Shown: positions 51,333-59,054 of the stretch, piece after piece
Layout of the letters: each line of letters begins with the position of its first letter
Numbering within the stretch: the stretch's first letter is position 1
Source: Psettodes erumei
Taxonomy: Eukaryota; Chordata; Actinopteri; Pleuronectiformes; Psettodidae
DNA length: 64,000 nucleotides
Reading direction: 5' to 3'
Assembly: GCA_016785225.1 (NCBI GenBank)
Contig: JAFBJZ010000416.1
Coordinates: 372,001 to 436,000 of the forward strand
Translations under genes and position numbers: made by a program
Notes under the pieces: generated by a model
What the model saw: only the letters and a program-made list of their open reading frames with translations
What the model was told of the DNA's origin: nothing
Database searches by the model: none

Positions 51333-54300
51333 AAGTGAGGGGGCAGAGAAAAACCACATCAAAGGGTGAGGAGAGTAATGGAGTGATGGGATGAGAGAAA
51401 AGAGAGAGAGAGAGAGAGAGACGCCAAGAATAAAAGAGCCGCTCATCAGATGAGAGCCAAAAAAAAAAAAAAACGAGCAGATGCTGCCGTGTGTCGCGGG
51501 GGAGCATGTTGGCGCGGTGGCGGCGGTGTCTCGGGCGTGCGTACCTGATGATCAGCTCCCTGTCCCTGTCCAGGTGATGGAGGCCGATCTGCTCCTCCGT
51601 CAGCCGCTTCCTCTCCTCCGCCTCCCGGCCGAGCGGGTACACGGGACGCGACAGCCCTGGATCACAACAAGCGCAACGGGTTACCAGCAGTCACGGGCGC
51701 CCGCTGTTCCTTGATGGTTTCGCCGCGGACGCTCATGCGCACAGCGCTAAAGGTGGACCGAGACATGCAACAGAGACGGCGCGCATAAATGACCTCTGAC
51801 CTTTCATGCCGGGCAGCACCCTGCCTTGTCTGCCGAGTCCGGGGGTGTTGTCCGGGGAACGATGGGGCGGCCGGGCCACGGCGACGGCGATGCCCACCGG
51901 AGGCTGCCGCACCTCCCCCTCTCCGGCGTCCCCGGCCTCCTTCCCGCCTCGGTCGCCCCTCTCGCCCTCGTTGGTGGATCCCCGGCGCGGAGGGAGTGGC
52001 TGTTTGGGGGGGTCTTGCGGGGAGGCGTTGCTTTTGGCGCCTGCCCCTCTGTCCCCCTTCTCCGGCCGCTCTCCGCCCTGCTTGAGGCAGCCCAGGCCCC
52101 CGAACGGGCCCCGCTGCGGCAGCAGCAGTGGCTGCTGGGAACTGTAGTTCATGAGGTTCTTCATGGCGCTGCCGTCGACCTCGCCGCTCTGCAACGAGGA
52201 GCGGGACAGAGGCGGGGGGGCTTGAGAATGGGGCTGGCTGTGGTCGCCGTTGGAGGCTCTGCCGCCGAGCCCTCTCGCTTCGCCGTTACCGGCTGATTGG
52301 TGATGGGAGCCTTTCCTCTGGTCTTCTTGGGCGGCCCCTCGAGCCCCCCAGGAAGGTGCTGCCTGACCTCCGTCTCTTCCCCTCTCTTCCGCGCTCGCTC
52401 CGTGGCTGCTGTGCTGCTGGTGCCTTATCCTCGCCACCTTCTGCCCCTCCCTCTGAGCCCCTGATCCCAACCTCCCGTCGGGATGAGGGCCCGGGTGGGC
52501 GCAGTCCCTGAAGGGAGGGGCGCCGGTGTCGGACCCGCTCTTGGAGGCGCCCTGCCCGGCGGACGGGTGCATCCCCTGGGCGTCCGGCGGGACGGAGGGC
52601 CGGTAGGCGTCGTCCACGACCTCGACATCTCTGAAGGGTACGGATCTTTCCAGGCTGCAGGACCGCAGCTCGGGCTGCGGGCCCGCGTTGGTGCCGGCCC
52701 GGTGGAAGCTCTGCGTCTGGTGGCTCCAGTCGGGGGGTTTGTCAGCTTTGCCGTATCCCAGCTGCTGCTGATGCGGCTGCGACTTGTCCTTCTTCTGGCA
52801 ACTGCCGAGCCGGCCGGGGTGATGAGAGGGGGATTCGTGCGAGCCCTCTCCGCACTTATCGTCTCCCTTTCGCCCGCCCCCTCCCGCCCCGCGGCAGTCG
52901 GGCGGCGCCAGGTCTCCCAGGGGCCCGACCGAGGGCACGTAGGTCGGGCCGGTGACTTTCGACTCCCGGCCGGACCCTCCGGGGGCGGACGCGGGATCTT
53001 TGGAGGGCGCCAGCGTGAGAGGCGCCGGGGAACAGTAAAACTCGGCGTGGGGGTGGTGATGCGCGTGGTGTATCCACCCGCCCGTGATCGTGGAGCCCAT
53101 GTGCAAGGCGTGGGGAGGGGGTGGCGGAGGGGGAGGGGGAGGAGGCATGGAGTAGGAGGCCACGGAGTGGGGGGCGGGAGGTGCCAGCATGGCCGCGGCT
53201 GCCGCCGTCCCCCGTCTCATACATTCAGAGGAGGAGGCCGAGGATTCGCTGATCCTCATCTCCCCATTCACGGCTCCGTCCTTGGAGCACCGCCTACCAC
53301 CCCCAGATGGAGGTCTGCCCACCGCTCCACCGCCGCTACAACTGCTCAGCGCCGCCCCTTTCCCTCCAGAGCCCGCCTCCAACCCCGCCCCACCAGACAG
53401 TTTACAGGCAGCCATGTGTTTTGTCCCCTGACCACCTGGGTCGCCGTCTCTGTACTCCTTGTGTCGCTCCACGGAGTGCCTGTGGTCCTCCTCCCTGCTC
53501 TGGGTCGCGAGGTGAGGGAGGAGGGCGTGGTGCGGGTGGGGGTAGGCTTGGTGGTGGTAGCCGGAGGGTGTGGCGGCGCGGTTCGCCTGGTGGGGATGGT
53601 GGTGATGGAGCTGGTGCGGCTTCTCTTTGCCCTCCTGGTGCCGCTCCTTGCTGCCGGACCGCTCCTTGTCCTTCGCCGCCGCCGCCCCTTTCTCGCCTGC
53701 ATCCTTGGCGCTCTTCCCGCTGTCCGTCTCCCGGCTGCAGGAGCCAAGAGGGTGGCCTGGCGCCGTCCGGGACAACGGGGGAAGGCTGTGATTGGTGGAG
53801 AGCAGAGGGGGCTGCGGAGGAAGGCCTCTCAGGTAGAAGTGATCTGGGAGGAGAGGACGGGACTTAAAATAAATCGCTATCGCCGAAGGCGCGATTTGAG
53901 CGGGGGCTAAAACCTTTACTTTTTGGAAAGTTTCATTAAAACAATTCAATATAATTTAAGAAAATACATTACATTATTACGTTACATCACACACGTGCGC
54001 GTGCCGACATCTACCTTTTTGGGTTTCATAGAAGCGGTGCTGTCCGTAGAGACCGTTGCTATGGTGATCCAAGGGACTCATGGGGAGAAAAGGAGAAGCG
54101 AGGCTTCCCGAATAGCCGGGGTACCCTGTCAGAGTGAGGGAGGGAGGAAAAAAAAAAAGAATTGATGTCTCTCCGCAGCGTTGACATTCAGCAGCCCTCT
54201 AAACAAACAGTTTATCTCCGCAATCTATCATGAAACGGGGCCATTTGGAAAACACAGAAGGGGGGGGGTAAAATATGGCCGGTTAGTGCTACTTTCACCA

Positions 54301-55046
54301 TAAACGCACTTTTGCACAAACACCCCACAGGAGTTGACATTATTTACAGTGGACAAAGTGGTGACGGAAACCACAGCCGACAGCTACTGCCAAAGCGCAG
54401 CATTTAGCTGGATGGAATTCGCTTTTCTACAAAACACCCCCCCCCCCTAAAAAACCTGAGACAAATAGCACGAAGCGTCGCGCACGACCCAAGCTTAACA
54501 CACGCACACGTGCGCGCGAGTCCTCCCGTGAGGTCACCGGGAGGTAAACGGTCGTTCCACTCTGTTCCTCGTCTTCAAGGACGTTGAACTGCATCGTGGG
54601 ATAGGGGAGGTCTCAGCGGTTTCATTGACAGGGGGGGGGGGCGCGGAAGGGTGCGAGGGACGGGCGAGGGTGAGCGTGTGTGCGGGGTTGTTGTGATATT
54701 TGAGGGGGGGGGGGTTGGGTAGTACTGGAGGAGGGGGGGTTCCCCCACCCCCCTGCGAAATCACCACAGGCCCGCGCATATACACATGAGCTCAGTGCAC
54801 AAACGCACACTACGGGGGCCAAAAGGCTTGGATTGTGTGTGTGTTTGTGTTTGTGCGCGCGCGCGCGTGTGTGTGTTCTCCGGCAGCTGGTTTCATGCCC
54901 CACAGAGTGTCCTTGCCGGCCCGTTAATTGGCAGCCGTTAAAAGTTTAACGGCGGTGGCCAAAGTAAACAGCACTCCATAAAAACTCATCCTACGCATTC
55001 CACAGTCGCGCTGCAAAACCGCCAACACCCCCTCGCTGCTCCCAGC

Positions 55047-55077
<31 letters not shown>

Positions 55078-55129
55078 GGACTGCGTGTTCCTGCCGCTGC
55101 AACGTAAACGCACGGACGCGCACCCTCCC

Positions 55130-55167
<38 letters not shown>

Positions 55168-55893
55168 TCGCTCCGACTGGTTAACAACCAGTGAATCTAA
55201 ATGGCGACAATTAGCCAAAAGGCTCTATCAGCCATCTAAAGCCAATCCCGTGGGTAATGGTGAGTGATAAAACTTGGGAGGTGGGGAGAGGGGGGAGGGA
55301 GGGGAGATGTGAAACAAGAAGAGGGGAATAAAGACAACAGAGGTGACAAAAAAGGGGAGGGGGGGCGTATAAAAGTAGGGAGGGCAGAGGAGGGGAGTAA
55401 ATGTAACGGAGAGGCCGGAAGAGCAAGGCTCACGGGGAGGGCGAGGGCGCGTGCGTGGGCGAGCGAAGATGGCGGGGGGGGACGCGGGAGAGGATGGGGG
55501 AGAGACGAGGACAGGTGCGGAAGGCAGGGAGCGAGTTGGCAAGAGGACAGGGGTGACAGGGAGACACAGAGAGAGAGAGAGAGAAAAAGACAGCGAGCGA
55601 GAGAGTGAGACAGAGAAGACAGAGAGAGACAGAAAGAGTGAGACAGAGAAGACGGAGAAAGACAGAGAAGACAGAGAAAGACAGAGAGAAAGAAAGAGAC
55701 AGAGAGAGAGAGAGAGAGACAGAAGACAGAGAGAGAGAAAGAGAGAGACAGAGAGAGAGAGAAAGAAGACAGAGAGAGAGAGAAAGAGAGAGACAGAGAG
55801 AAATCGCCTTTTGTGTGTCAGAAAGAATATGCAGCGTTTTTCAACAACTGTGCATTTCTTCACGGCCACGTCTCATCTGTGACTCTGTGTGTG

Positions 55894-55937
<44 letters not shown>

Positions 55938-57845
55938 CGTTAGCCAGGTTTCCTCTCTCCGTGCTGGCTACGCTCCACTCTCTGGACCGCGGCCAGCTGG
56001 CAGAGCGCCCGCAGGAGCTCCCTGGCTTTAATTCTTAAAAACAATCATTTGTTCGGCCGTGCGCACGTGTTCGTGCATCTGAGCGTTTGTGCGCGCGGTG
56101 TGTGTGCGCGCGTGTGTGCGCTCAGACATCAAAGCTGAGCCACACGCGGACCCAAAGTCTGCCTGATAGGCGCGCACACGCTTCCCTTTTCGCCACCGCC
56201 GCTCTCTCCCGGCGGAGTCCTGCCGCCGACTCTCTCTCTCTCGCTCCAAGAGTCCGACTCCAGGCCGCCGCCGCTCCGGGTGACGTCGCCGCCCGTTTCC
56301 GGGGCTTAACGGCCGCCCGCAAACAAAACCTCCAGAGCTCTAAAGCCACGTCGAGAGCCGCTTTCCGACCGCCGCTCTCTCGCGCGGCCCGTCTCACGGG
56401 CCCAAATCGCAAATTCGGTCCTCGCCTCCGTGAGCGAGAGGCGGCGTGCGCTCGACTTATTTGCCCAAATTAAATTCCGGTGTGTACCCTTCTTCGCCGA
56501 CAGGATGTGACAAATTAAAACTTAGGACCCGGGACGGAAATACAAGCTGTTGGGCAAATAGCGGCTTTTTCGCCGGCGCTCGCCTCTCGTTTGGAGGTCG
56601 ATCACAAATAGGAGACGCCTCCAAATCAGTGGGTGTGTGATGGCCCAGGATGGGCGTGGCTTTCCGGGTTGCCTCTCCCTCTCTTCTCCCTTGCTCTCAG
56701 GTGTTGACAGGAGGCGTGGCTGGTTCCCCGACAGGCAGACGAGGCACACCTGACACTCATCAGCAATCACTCTGCTTCCCTACAAAAGCCCGGCTCTCCA
56801 TTCACTCGGCGCCAGATGATTGCCCTGCAACATCCCGCGTTTCTTTGTCCACGACTACGTCCCTGACCACGATCTTGACCTCGGCTACGTCTACGTCCAC
56901 GTTCCTGAAGAGTCAACACCAGAACACCACGCCATCAACACCACGTGTGCGACTCTTCAGGAATTCCCTCACGCTGTTTTCCTCGCTGGTACTCAATAGA
57001 AACTCGAACTGTGTGCCTCTGGTCTCCTGCACTTCTTGGTCCAAAAGCACCACCGTGTCAGGGTGTTTTTTGGGGGGGGGTTGCCTTGCTGAACCGTGGA
57101 AACTCACGGGAAAAAAACTGAAGGATGCGCAGACTCACCATTCTGCAGGCGAGCAGCAGGCAGAAACATTTACTCCATGCTTTTTTTTTCCGCCGCCGCA
57201 GACGTCGCGAACGTTTCATGGCGGGGGGGGTGAAGCACTGGTCCGATTAATGCCGGCGAGCGTCAGGCATCGTTCCCGTGAGTCAGCGCCGCAGCCCCGG
57301 GGAAGCCGGGAACCGGGCCTCGCCTCAGAAGAATACCGCCGTTATTGTTTGTTATTGATTGCGCCCGAGTTTGGCCTGCACGCCAACGCGTGCCGGTTGC
57401 GAGATATTAAAAAAAAAAAAAAACTAAAAAAAAGCAGTGGCCCACTCCGGTTCGCTCAACACGTTTCTAACCGGGGACCTCTACTGCTTTGGGGGCGGGG
57501 CGAGCGCCCTCAGACGCTGCTGTCAGCCGCGCTCGCGTTCTTGCGGGGAACTGGCAAAACGTGAAAATTCGGATTCTGGCCGTTTTCAGTTGGTGGAGAA
57601 ACAGCCTGTGGCGGAAACTGCCTCTCTGAGGTTTTTTTTTTTTTCGGAGGTTATCTCTCTCTGCCCGTCTAGGCGTCGAAAGAGAGATCCTCTTTGGTGT
57701 GTGTGTGTGCACACACGTCAACGCCGTTACATACCTGAGAGGGACAGATAACTGAGGGGAGCTCAGTGTCAGTCAGACCACAAACGGTTAACAGTCGAAA
57801 AAAAAGGAGGACATGATGCATGTGGATGCGCGCTTTTCGGTGAGC

Positions 57846-57882
<37 letters not shown>

Positions 57883-58545
57883 TGATCAGGAAGGGGGCCG
57901 TTGGAGGTCGGTTGGCCCAGAAGGGGCCCTGAGGGGTGGGGCTGCGGTCAGAGGGGGAGGCTGCTGTGAAGGGGGAGCGGATGGTGGAAATGGGGGTAAG
58001 TTTCAGTGTGTGTGTGTGTGTGGAAGCTCATGAAACTTAAAACTCACCCCTAAAATGAAAGCATGGGGGGGGGATGATTGAGTGAAAGGAAGGGGAGAGG
58101 ATGTAGGAGCCTGAAGTGTATTGCTGGATTACTGGAGATTATGATGTTATTACTAAAAACTGCATGAGGGCGTGTGCGCGTGGGGGAGGGGCGTCGTGGT
58201 GCGTTGGGCTCGCGCCTAGAAAAAAAAAAAACAGCCGCAATCGCGAAAGCCTGTGCGCCTCTGTGAGCGGCGGCGTCCGAGGCGTCGCTGCGGTTAAACC
58301 ACTTAGCGGCTCCATCGCGGTCTAATCCCAAACCGAGACCCAGGATTAGCCCGGGAGAGCTGTCTGTGCGTGCGTGCGTGGCTTACCTTCGTGCGAATGG
58401 GGGAACCAGATAGGGGAAGCGCTCGAGTGGGGTCCAGCCCTGTAGGAGGGGGAGGAGGGGGAGGCGGCGGGTCCCGAGGGGTGAGGAGGGTGGGAAGGCG
58501 GCGACCCCAGGCTGCTGGCCAGGAAGGAACCCATGAAGGAAGCAC
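31068..58545 (-). CDS. bahcc1: BAHCC1 orthologue, 26 coding exons in window, 5' end missing
   Basis: Spliced minus-strand gene for BAH domain and coiled-coil-containing protein 1, a nuclear chromatin regulator. Exons, 5' to 3': 58545-58387, 54125-54015, 53843-51801, 51656-51545, 50975-50782, 50646-50506, 49395-49193, 48868-48487, 47631-46727, 43720-43554, 43071-42935, 42676-42572, 40369-40291, 40128-39942, 39850-39692, 38546-38325, 37830-37586, 36204-36003, 35809-35692, 35503-35428, 35339-35231, 35142-35026, 34934-34797, 34167-32771, 32058-31822, 31277-31068. All junctions are GT-AG and in phase. The product is about 2717 residues, close to the roughly 2600 of mammalian BAHCC1. Identity rests on collinear motifs I recognise from BAHCC1: MGSFLASSLGS, LYGQHRFY, SAMKNL, VRQPPVGIAVA, SKDRVEFARIHP, SLEPDLPP and the BAH domain. 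The paralogue TNRC18 has a different N-terminal sequence. Family knowledge: the BAH domain binds H3K27me3 and the protein promotes repression. Odd: one exon carries an apparent 1-nt deletion. Confidence 0.93.
31822..32058 (-). CDS. bahcc1: bahcc1 window exon 25 (BAH domain, main part)
   Basis: About residues 2570-2648. RRGLKGKARKLFYKAIVRGK then VRVGDCAVFLSPGRPQLPYV, GRVESLWESWS and VRVKWFYHPEETRLGKRHRD form most of the BAH domain. The WFYHPEET segment holds aromatic residues of the type that line the H3K27me3-binding cage in BAHCC1. Acceptor CGACAG|AGGAGG, donor GGCAAG|GTAAAG; phase 0 at both ends. Confidence 0.96.
32771..34167 (-). CDS. bahcc1: bahcc1 window exon 24 (large Ser-rich exon)
   Basis: 1397 bp, about residues 2104-2569. 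Opens VGRPKKIHSASK (AT-hook-like GRPKK), then FFLFNGTSRKTQRRIRERD, GIFGSPFAVDSFSSIANGY, KQFLVKLDHEGVTSPKTKNG, an acidic ELDEDDEDDGQD patch, a Ser tract of more than 15 residues, SSDEESSSVLLRRALLQQDK and finally LLPGRQLWKWSGNPTQ, the conserved lead into the BAH domain. Acceptor TTTCAG|TCGGCA, donor ACGCAG|GTAACA. A 337-codon antisense ORF here is a shadow. Confidence 0.94.
34797..34934 (-). CDS. bahcc1: bahcc1 window exon 23
   Basis: About residues 2058-2103. AEPSPALLISPGRRGRR continues the block after the Tudor-like module in BAHCC1; the rest (VTAEKPANEEPAGRPQEKR) is a charged linker. Acceptor CCGCCAG|GCGCGG, donor AGACCAG|GTGGGG. Confidence 0.9.
35026..35142 (-). CDS. bahcc1: bahcc1 window exon 22 (end of Tudor-like module)
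   Basis: About residues 2019-2057. GSVMVEFDDGDRGRISLASI and RLLPPGYQIR complete the Tudor-like fold: the beta-strand pattern VEFDDGD-GRI is diagnostic. Acceptor CCGTAG|GAGGTC, donor ATCCGTT|GTGAGT. Confidence 0.95.
35231..35339 (-). CDS. bahcc1: bahcc1 window exon 21 (Tudor-like core)
   Basis: About residues 1983-2018. VLDVRPQTEAILTAGTRVCA followed by YWSERSRCLYPGYVHR; the aromatic Tyr-Trp and Tyr-Pro-Gly pattern is Tudor-like. Acceptor CCTCCAG|GTGTTA, donor CACCGAG|GTGAGC. Introns on both sides are 88 bp. Confidence 0.95.
35428..35503 (-). CDS. bahcc1: bahcc1 window exon 20
   Basis: About residues 1957-1982, a 76-bp exon. FSVVIEGERGNRPRIYSLEQ then LLQEA is nearly identical to mammalian BAHCC1. 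Acceptor TTTTAG|ATTCAG, donor GAGGCG|GTGAGT. Confidence 0.95.
35692..35809 (-). CDS. bahcc1: bahcc1 window exon 19 (start of Tudor-like module)
   Basis: About residues 1918-1956. ALPNCVLSKEMLVNGLKILI then SKEDELLYAACVQTLDLPD; this is the first part of the conserved module before the BAH domain. Acceptor CTGTAG|CCTTGC, donor GACAT|GTAAGA. Confidence 0.94.
36003..36204 (-). CDS. bahcc1: bahcc1 window exon 18 (acidic)
   Basis: About residues 1851-1917. AKGHAVSRLLQSFAADDGF matches the conserved AVSRLLESFA block shared by BAHCC1 and TNRC18. It is followed by SSFSEGEEDEEEE and further Glu runs, then NMPCRIP. Acceptor CTCCAG|GCCAAG, donor CCCCG|GTAGGC. Confidence 0.92.
36880..36916. repeat. (GT)n microsatellite, intronic
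   Basis: About 18 GT units in the 1.38-kb bahcc1 intron between the exons at 37586-37830 and 36003-36204. Confidence 0.94.
37586..37830 (-). CDS. bahcc1: bahcc1 window exon 17
   Basis: About residues 1769-1850. Encodes TGDMPSTDQRRAPRRPS, ERRRPDHQGTKRTPLTGWS and VPGK at the end; Arg-rich, with no named domain. Acceptor CCCTCAG|GCACGG, donor GGGAAG|GTGAGG. The frame is set by the phases of the neighbouring exons; a second open frame was rejected because it does not join in phase. Confidence 0.75.
38325..38546 (-). CDS. bahcc1: bahcc1 window exon 16 (Glu/Asp tract)
   Basis: About residues 1695-1768. A run of about 35 mostly Glu/Asp residues encoded by GAG/GAC triplets precedes DGSYDSEDGDVKLRS and PRPPKLQTNQKARSKRPGP. 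Acceptor TCCACAG|AGGAGG, donor CTACCG|GTGAGA. The triplet tract is a likely site of length variation. Of the three frames, only this one agrees with the phases of both neighbours. Confidence 0.86.
39692..39850 (-). CDS. bahcc1: bahcc1 window exon 15 (AT-hook-like)
   Basis: About residues 1642-1694. PRRDWAAGQTVKRKRGRKPK is strongly basic with an RGRKP AT-hook-like core; the end SDSESPEH turns acidic. Acceptor CCGTCAG|ACCCTC, donor GAGCACG|GTGAGT. The upstream intron is only 91 bp. Confidence 0.86.
39942..40128 (-). CDS. bahcc1: bahcc1 window exon 14 (basic)
   Basis: About residues 1580-1641. MKACCKHRGRPGALSSRLA then RRVTQLKQKAAAQ; a basic, Cys/His-containing segment with an RGRP core reminiscent of an AT hook. 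The ATG at its first codon is internal. Acceptor TCCGCAG|ATGAAA, donor GGAAAG|GTGCGT. Confidence 0.85.
40291..40369 (-). CDS. bahcc1: bahcc1 window exon 13
   Basis: About residues 1553-1579, a 79-bp exon encoding AGLNLLEEKARKKMSDHGF and SSLSAAQ. Acceptor TTTCCAG|AGCTGG, donor GCGCAG|GTCGGT. Phase fits both neighbours. The sequence is helical and basic with no named domain. Confidence 0.85.
40370..42571 (-). other. bahcc1: bahcc1 intron (2.2 kb)
   Basis: Contains CT and GA runs near 40775-40940, the purine minisatellite at 41100-41222 and otherwise GC-rich unique sequence. No coding exon. Confidence 0.8.
41100..41222. repeat. GGAGA-type purine minisatellite
   Basis: Repeated AGGAG/AGAGG words with GTGAGGAAAGG spacers: a 120-bp nearly pure purine tract on the plus strand within a bahcc1 intron. 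Confidence 0.88.
42572..42676 (-). CDS. bahcc1: bahcc1 window exon 12 (AT-hook-like)
   Basis: About residues 1518-1552. ETSRSPARRGPGRPRKRKST contains a classical AT-hook core (GRP flanked by Arg/Lys), suggesting minor-groove DNA contact. It then has PGPAAAESSKRLR. Acceptor TCCGCAG|GAAAGA, donor ACTCAG|GTCAGC. Confidence 0.92.
42896..42925. repeat. (GT)n tract just after the coiled-coil exon donor
   Basis: Plus-strand GT, so (CA)n in bahcc1 pre-mRNA, starting about 10 nt after the donor of the exon at 42935-43071. Confidence 0.93.
42935..43071 (-). CDS. bahcc1: bahcc1 window exon 11 (coiled coil)
   Basis: About residues 1473-1517. VCPVKGSMETMGGEELAMR leads into a heptad-rich helix with QLAELQRRYKEKQREL and AKLQRKHDH, the coiled coil that gives the protein part of its name. 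Acceptor CATGTCAG|GTGTGC, donor CACCA|GTGAGC. A (TG)n tract stands where the polypyrimidine tract is expected and a (CA)n tract starts about 10 nt after the donor, so splicing of this 137-bp, frame-breaking exon may be repeat-sensitive. Confidence 0.94.
43080..43136. repeat. (CA)n tract just before the coiled-coil exon acceptor
   Basis: Plus-strand CA, so (UG)n in bahcc1 pre-mRNA, occupying the place of the polypyrimidine tract of the exon at 42935-43071. Confidence 0.93.
43554..43720 (-). CDS. bahcc1: bahcc1 window exon 10
   Basis: About residues 1417-1472. EDMLTFDLHSLATLAAARAL is a conserved BAHCC1/TNRC18 block, followed by IRKRLNLRRKCSWTPRHEP, a basic segment. Acceptor GCGCAG|GTGAGG, donor GAGCCG|GTGAGG. 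Confidence 0.94.
44034..44068. repeat. (CA)n microsatellite, intronic
   Basis: CA run in the 3.0-kb bahcc1 intron; companion runs lie at 44581-44610 (GT) and 45048-45073 (CA). Confidence 0.93.
44350..44525. repeat. GAGGA purine minisatellite
   Basis: About 175 bp of GAGGA, GAGAA and GATGAG words, almost free of pyrimidines on the plus strand. It resembles the tract near 41.1 kb and lies in the next large intron upstream in the gene. Confidence 0.88.
46165..46220. repeat. (GT)n microsatellite, intronic
   Basis: Pure GT run of 28 units, about 0.5 kb 5' on the plus strand of exon 46727-47631. Confidence 0.96.
46727..47631 (-). CDS. bahcc1: bahcc1 window exon 9, apparent frameshift
   Basis: About residues 1115-1416. 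It begins DLPPVYTYPPIAMGYK and SPAEARLAEHAAAEAE and ends with YMWSLELLIAAALCATRD, GMEILGELAELEIQ and DAAEG, all recognisable BAHCC1 sequence, but the two parts are in different frames. The first frame stops at 47123; the second is open from about 47498. The exon is 905 bp, whereas the flanking phases (enters phase 1, leaves phase 1) need a multiple of three, 906. One missing base near 47205-47240, most simply in the CCGGGC run, would join them. An Asp/Glu-rich tract lies at about 46990-47120. The inferred cause is an assembly or sequencing deletion, though a real lesion is possible. Confidence 0.85.
48487..48868 (-). CDS. bahcc1: bahcc1 window exon 8 (Ser/Pro-rich)
   Basis: About residues 988-1114. 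Starts RKHEEHAITIDDSPHESS, then a Ser tract, a Pro-rich linker (PPPPKTPTPSPG) and QPPQDYPQSLEP at the end, which matches BAHCC1. Acceptor TTCGCAG|AGAAAAC, donor GAGCCAG|GTGAAT. Confidence 0.92.
49193..49395 (-). CDS. bahcc1: bahcc1 window exon 7 (poly-Gln exon)
   Basis: About residues 920-987. TGLWPPVYGGRGPPPHLQ and FLRQQELYALQQQQ precede a Gln/His tract (QQQQHQQHQQQQQ) encoded mostly by CAG, then MEHMQRHSIGQ. Mammalian BAHCC1 has a longer pure Gln tract here. Acceptor CTCCAG|ACGTTT, donor GGACAG|GTGCAG, leaving in phase 0. Confidence 0.93.
50506..50646 (-). CDS. bahcc1: bahcc1 window exon 6
   Basis: About residues 873-919. GMSPGFPPGLP and PLVVLPTEPGPHHHL correspond to the mammalian region with LPPGFPAS and VILPSEPTPH. 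Acceptor GTTGCAG|GTCTGAG, donor CATCTCG|GTACGC. The downstream intron has an imperfect CA tract near the donor. Confidence 0.92.
50782..50975 (-). CDS. bahcc1: bahcc1 window exon 5 (SKDRVEFARIHP block)
   Basis: About residues 808-872. DSKDRVEFARIHPSSSC, then SHLLVPGG and GSPSLWMGHSY, match one of the best-conserved blocks of BAHCC1 almost residue for residue. Acceptor ATGGCAG|GGACAGC, donor TCGTACA|GTGAGT. Confidence 0.95.
51545..51656 (-). CDS. bahcc1: bahcc1 window exon 4 (charged helix)
   Basis: About residues 771-807. Contains EAEERKRLTEEQIG and HLDRDRELIIR, a charged, probably helical segment. Acceptor ATCCAG|GGCTGT, donor ATCATCAG|GTACGC, entering in phase 1 and leaving in phase 2. Confidence 0.88.
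51801..53843 (-). CDS. bahcc1: bahcc1 window exon 3 (large, low-complexity)
   Basis: 2043 bp, about residues 90-770. It opens with DHFYLRGLPPQP, the conserved BAHCC1 block joined to the previous exon. It then runs through Lys/Glu-rich, His-rich (HHHHPH) and poly-Pro (eleven Pro) stretches, AGPTYVPSVGPL-like sequence, QKVARIRHQQH, SAMKNLMNYSSQ and near its end VRQPPVGIAVAVA. These landmarks occur in the same order in mammalian BAHCC1. Acceptor CTCCCAG|ATCACTTC, donor ATGAAAG|GTCAGA. The opposite strand stays open for 475 codons, which reflects GC-rich codon positions and is not a gene. Confidence 0.93.
54015..54125 (-). CDS. bahcc1: bahcc1 window exon 2
   Basis: Encodes about residues 53-89. 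It carries GSLASPFLPMSPLDHH and LYGQHRFYETQK, a highly conserved BAHCC1 block. Acceptor CTGACAG|GGTACC, donor AAAAAG|GTAGAT, phase 1 at both ends. It lies between a 4.26-kb intron upstream and a 171-bp intron downstream. Confidence 0.93.
55260..55805. repeat. Long purine (GA/GACA) tract
   Basis: Over 500 bp strongly biased to G and A on the plus strand. The part from 55560 to 55800 is GAGAGACAGA-like repeats. The Arg/Glu/Lys-rich open frames in it are repeat artefacts. It lies in the 4.26-kb first intron. Confidence 0.9.
55888..55941. repeat. (GT)n microsatellite, intronic
   Basis: GT run just after the purine tract; others lie at 55047-55077 and 55134-55165. Confidence 0.93.
56705..57060 (+). 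mobile_element. Probable LTR remnant in bahcc1 intron
   Basis: Begins TGACAGGAGG and ends CCACCGTGTCA, a 5-bp perfect inverted terminus (TGACA...TGTCA). It contains the phrase ACACCTGACACTCATCAGCAATCA, a TATA-like CCTACAAAAG near 56779 and a GCCAGAT motif downstream, an arrangement common in fish LTRs. Flanks are GGTGT and GGGTGT, which agree only if the end is shifted by one base. It lies antisense to bahcc1. The boundaries are uncertain. Confidence 0.42.
58387..58545 (-). CDS. bahcc1: bahcc1 window exon 1 (N-terminal Ser/Pro-rich)
   Basis: Encodes about residues 1-52 of the windowed product, beginning in mid-protein. The motif FMGSFLASSLGS followed by HPSGP and IWFPHSHE matches the conserved N-terminal region of BAHCC1, around residues 75-125 in mammals. 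The acceptor is GCTCAG|GTGCTTCC and the donor is CACGAAG|GTAAGC. The exon begins with two bases of a split codon, so an upstream coding exon is required; it was not found between here and 64000. Confidence 0.9.
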
Positions 58546-59007
58546 CTGAGCGACACAGAGAGAGGTCAGGGGTTAGGAGGGGGCGGGACTTGTAGCTGGG
58601 GTGGGGGTGATTTCAGTTTCAGCGCAGGGCTCTGGTCTGAACGCCAAATCCAGATTTCCCGGTGTGTGTCCCCCCACACTGACAAAAGACACCCCCCCAC
58701 CCCCCCGCCGGACACCGAGCTCCCACGCGAGATGCTACGTCCAGCCAAGGGACGCCACGGCGGCACAGGAAGGAAAAGAGGAACTCATCGGACGCTCTGG
58801 ACATGCTCGCGAGAGCCGCTCTCCCGCCTCCTCGGCAACGCGACTGAGGGCGAGCGCCCGACGTCCAGGACGAAAAGCGAGCGAGACGCGGCCGAGTCGG
58901 CCCCGCTCGGACGCCTCACCGCCCTTACCGGCGCGTTCCGTTCAGCGGGAACGGCTCAAACACTTGCAGGAGGGAGAAGGGGGGAACACATCCACGGGGA
59001 ATCACTG

Positions 59008-59011
<4 letters not shown>

Positions 59012-59053
<42 letters not shown>
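59012..59053. repeat. (GA)n microsatellite
   Basis: Pure GA run of about 20 units in the upstream intron. Confidence 0.95.

Positions 59054-59054
<1 letters not shown>

Larger units (their letters stand above)
54126..58386 (-). other. bahcc1: bahcc1 intron (4.26 kb)
   Basis: Largest complete intron. Holds G-rich runs near 54620-54740, GT microsatellites, the 0.5-kb purine tract, a CpG-rich stretch at 56050-56460 and the probable LTR at 56705-57060. No extra in-phase exon is needed between the flanking exons. Confidence 0.8.

Noticed and set aside
52483..53910. 475-codon open frame on the plus strand
   Set aside because: It lies exactly antisense to the large bahcc1 exon at 51801-53843. Its Arg/Gly/Ala/Val-rich product is what GC-rich codons give on the opposite strand.
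55451..55943. Arg/Glu-rich open frames in GA repeats
   Set aside because: Translations of simple GAGA/GACA repeats with no unique sequence.
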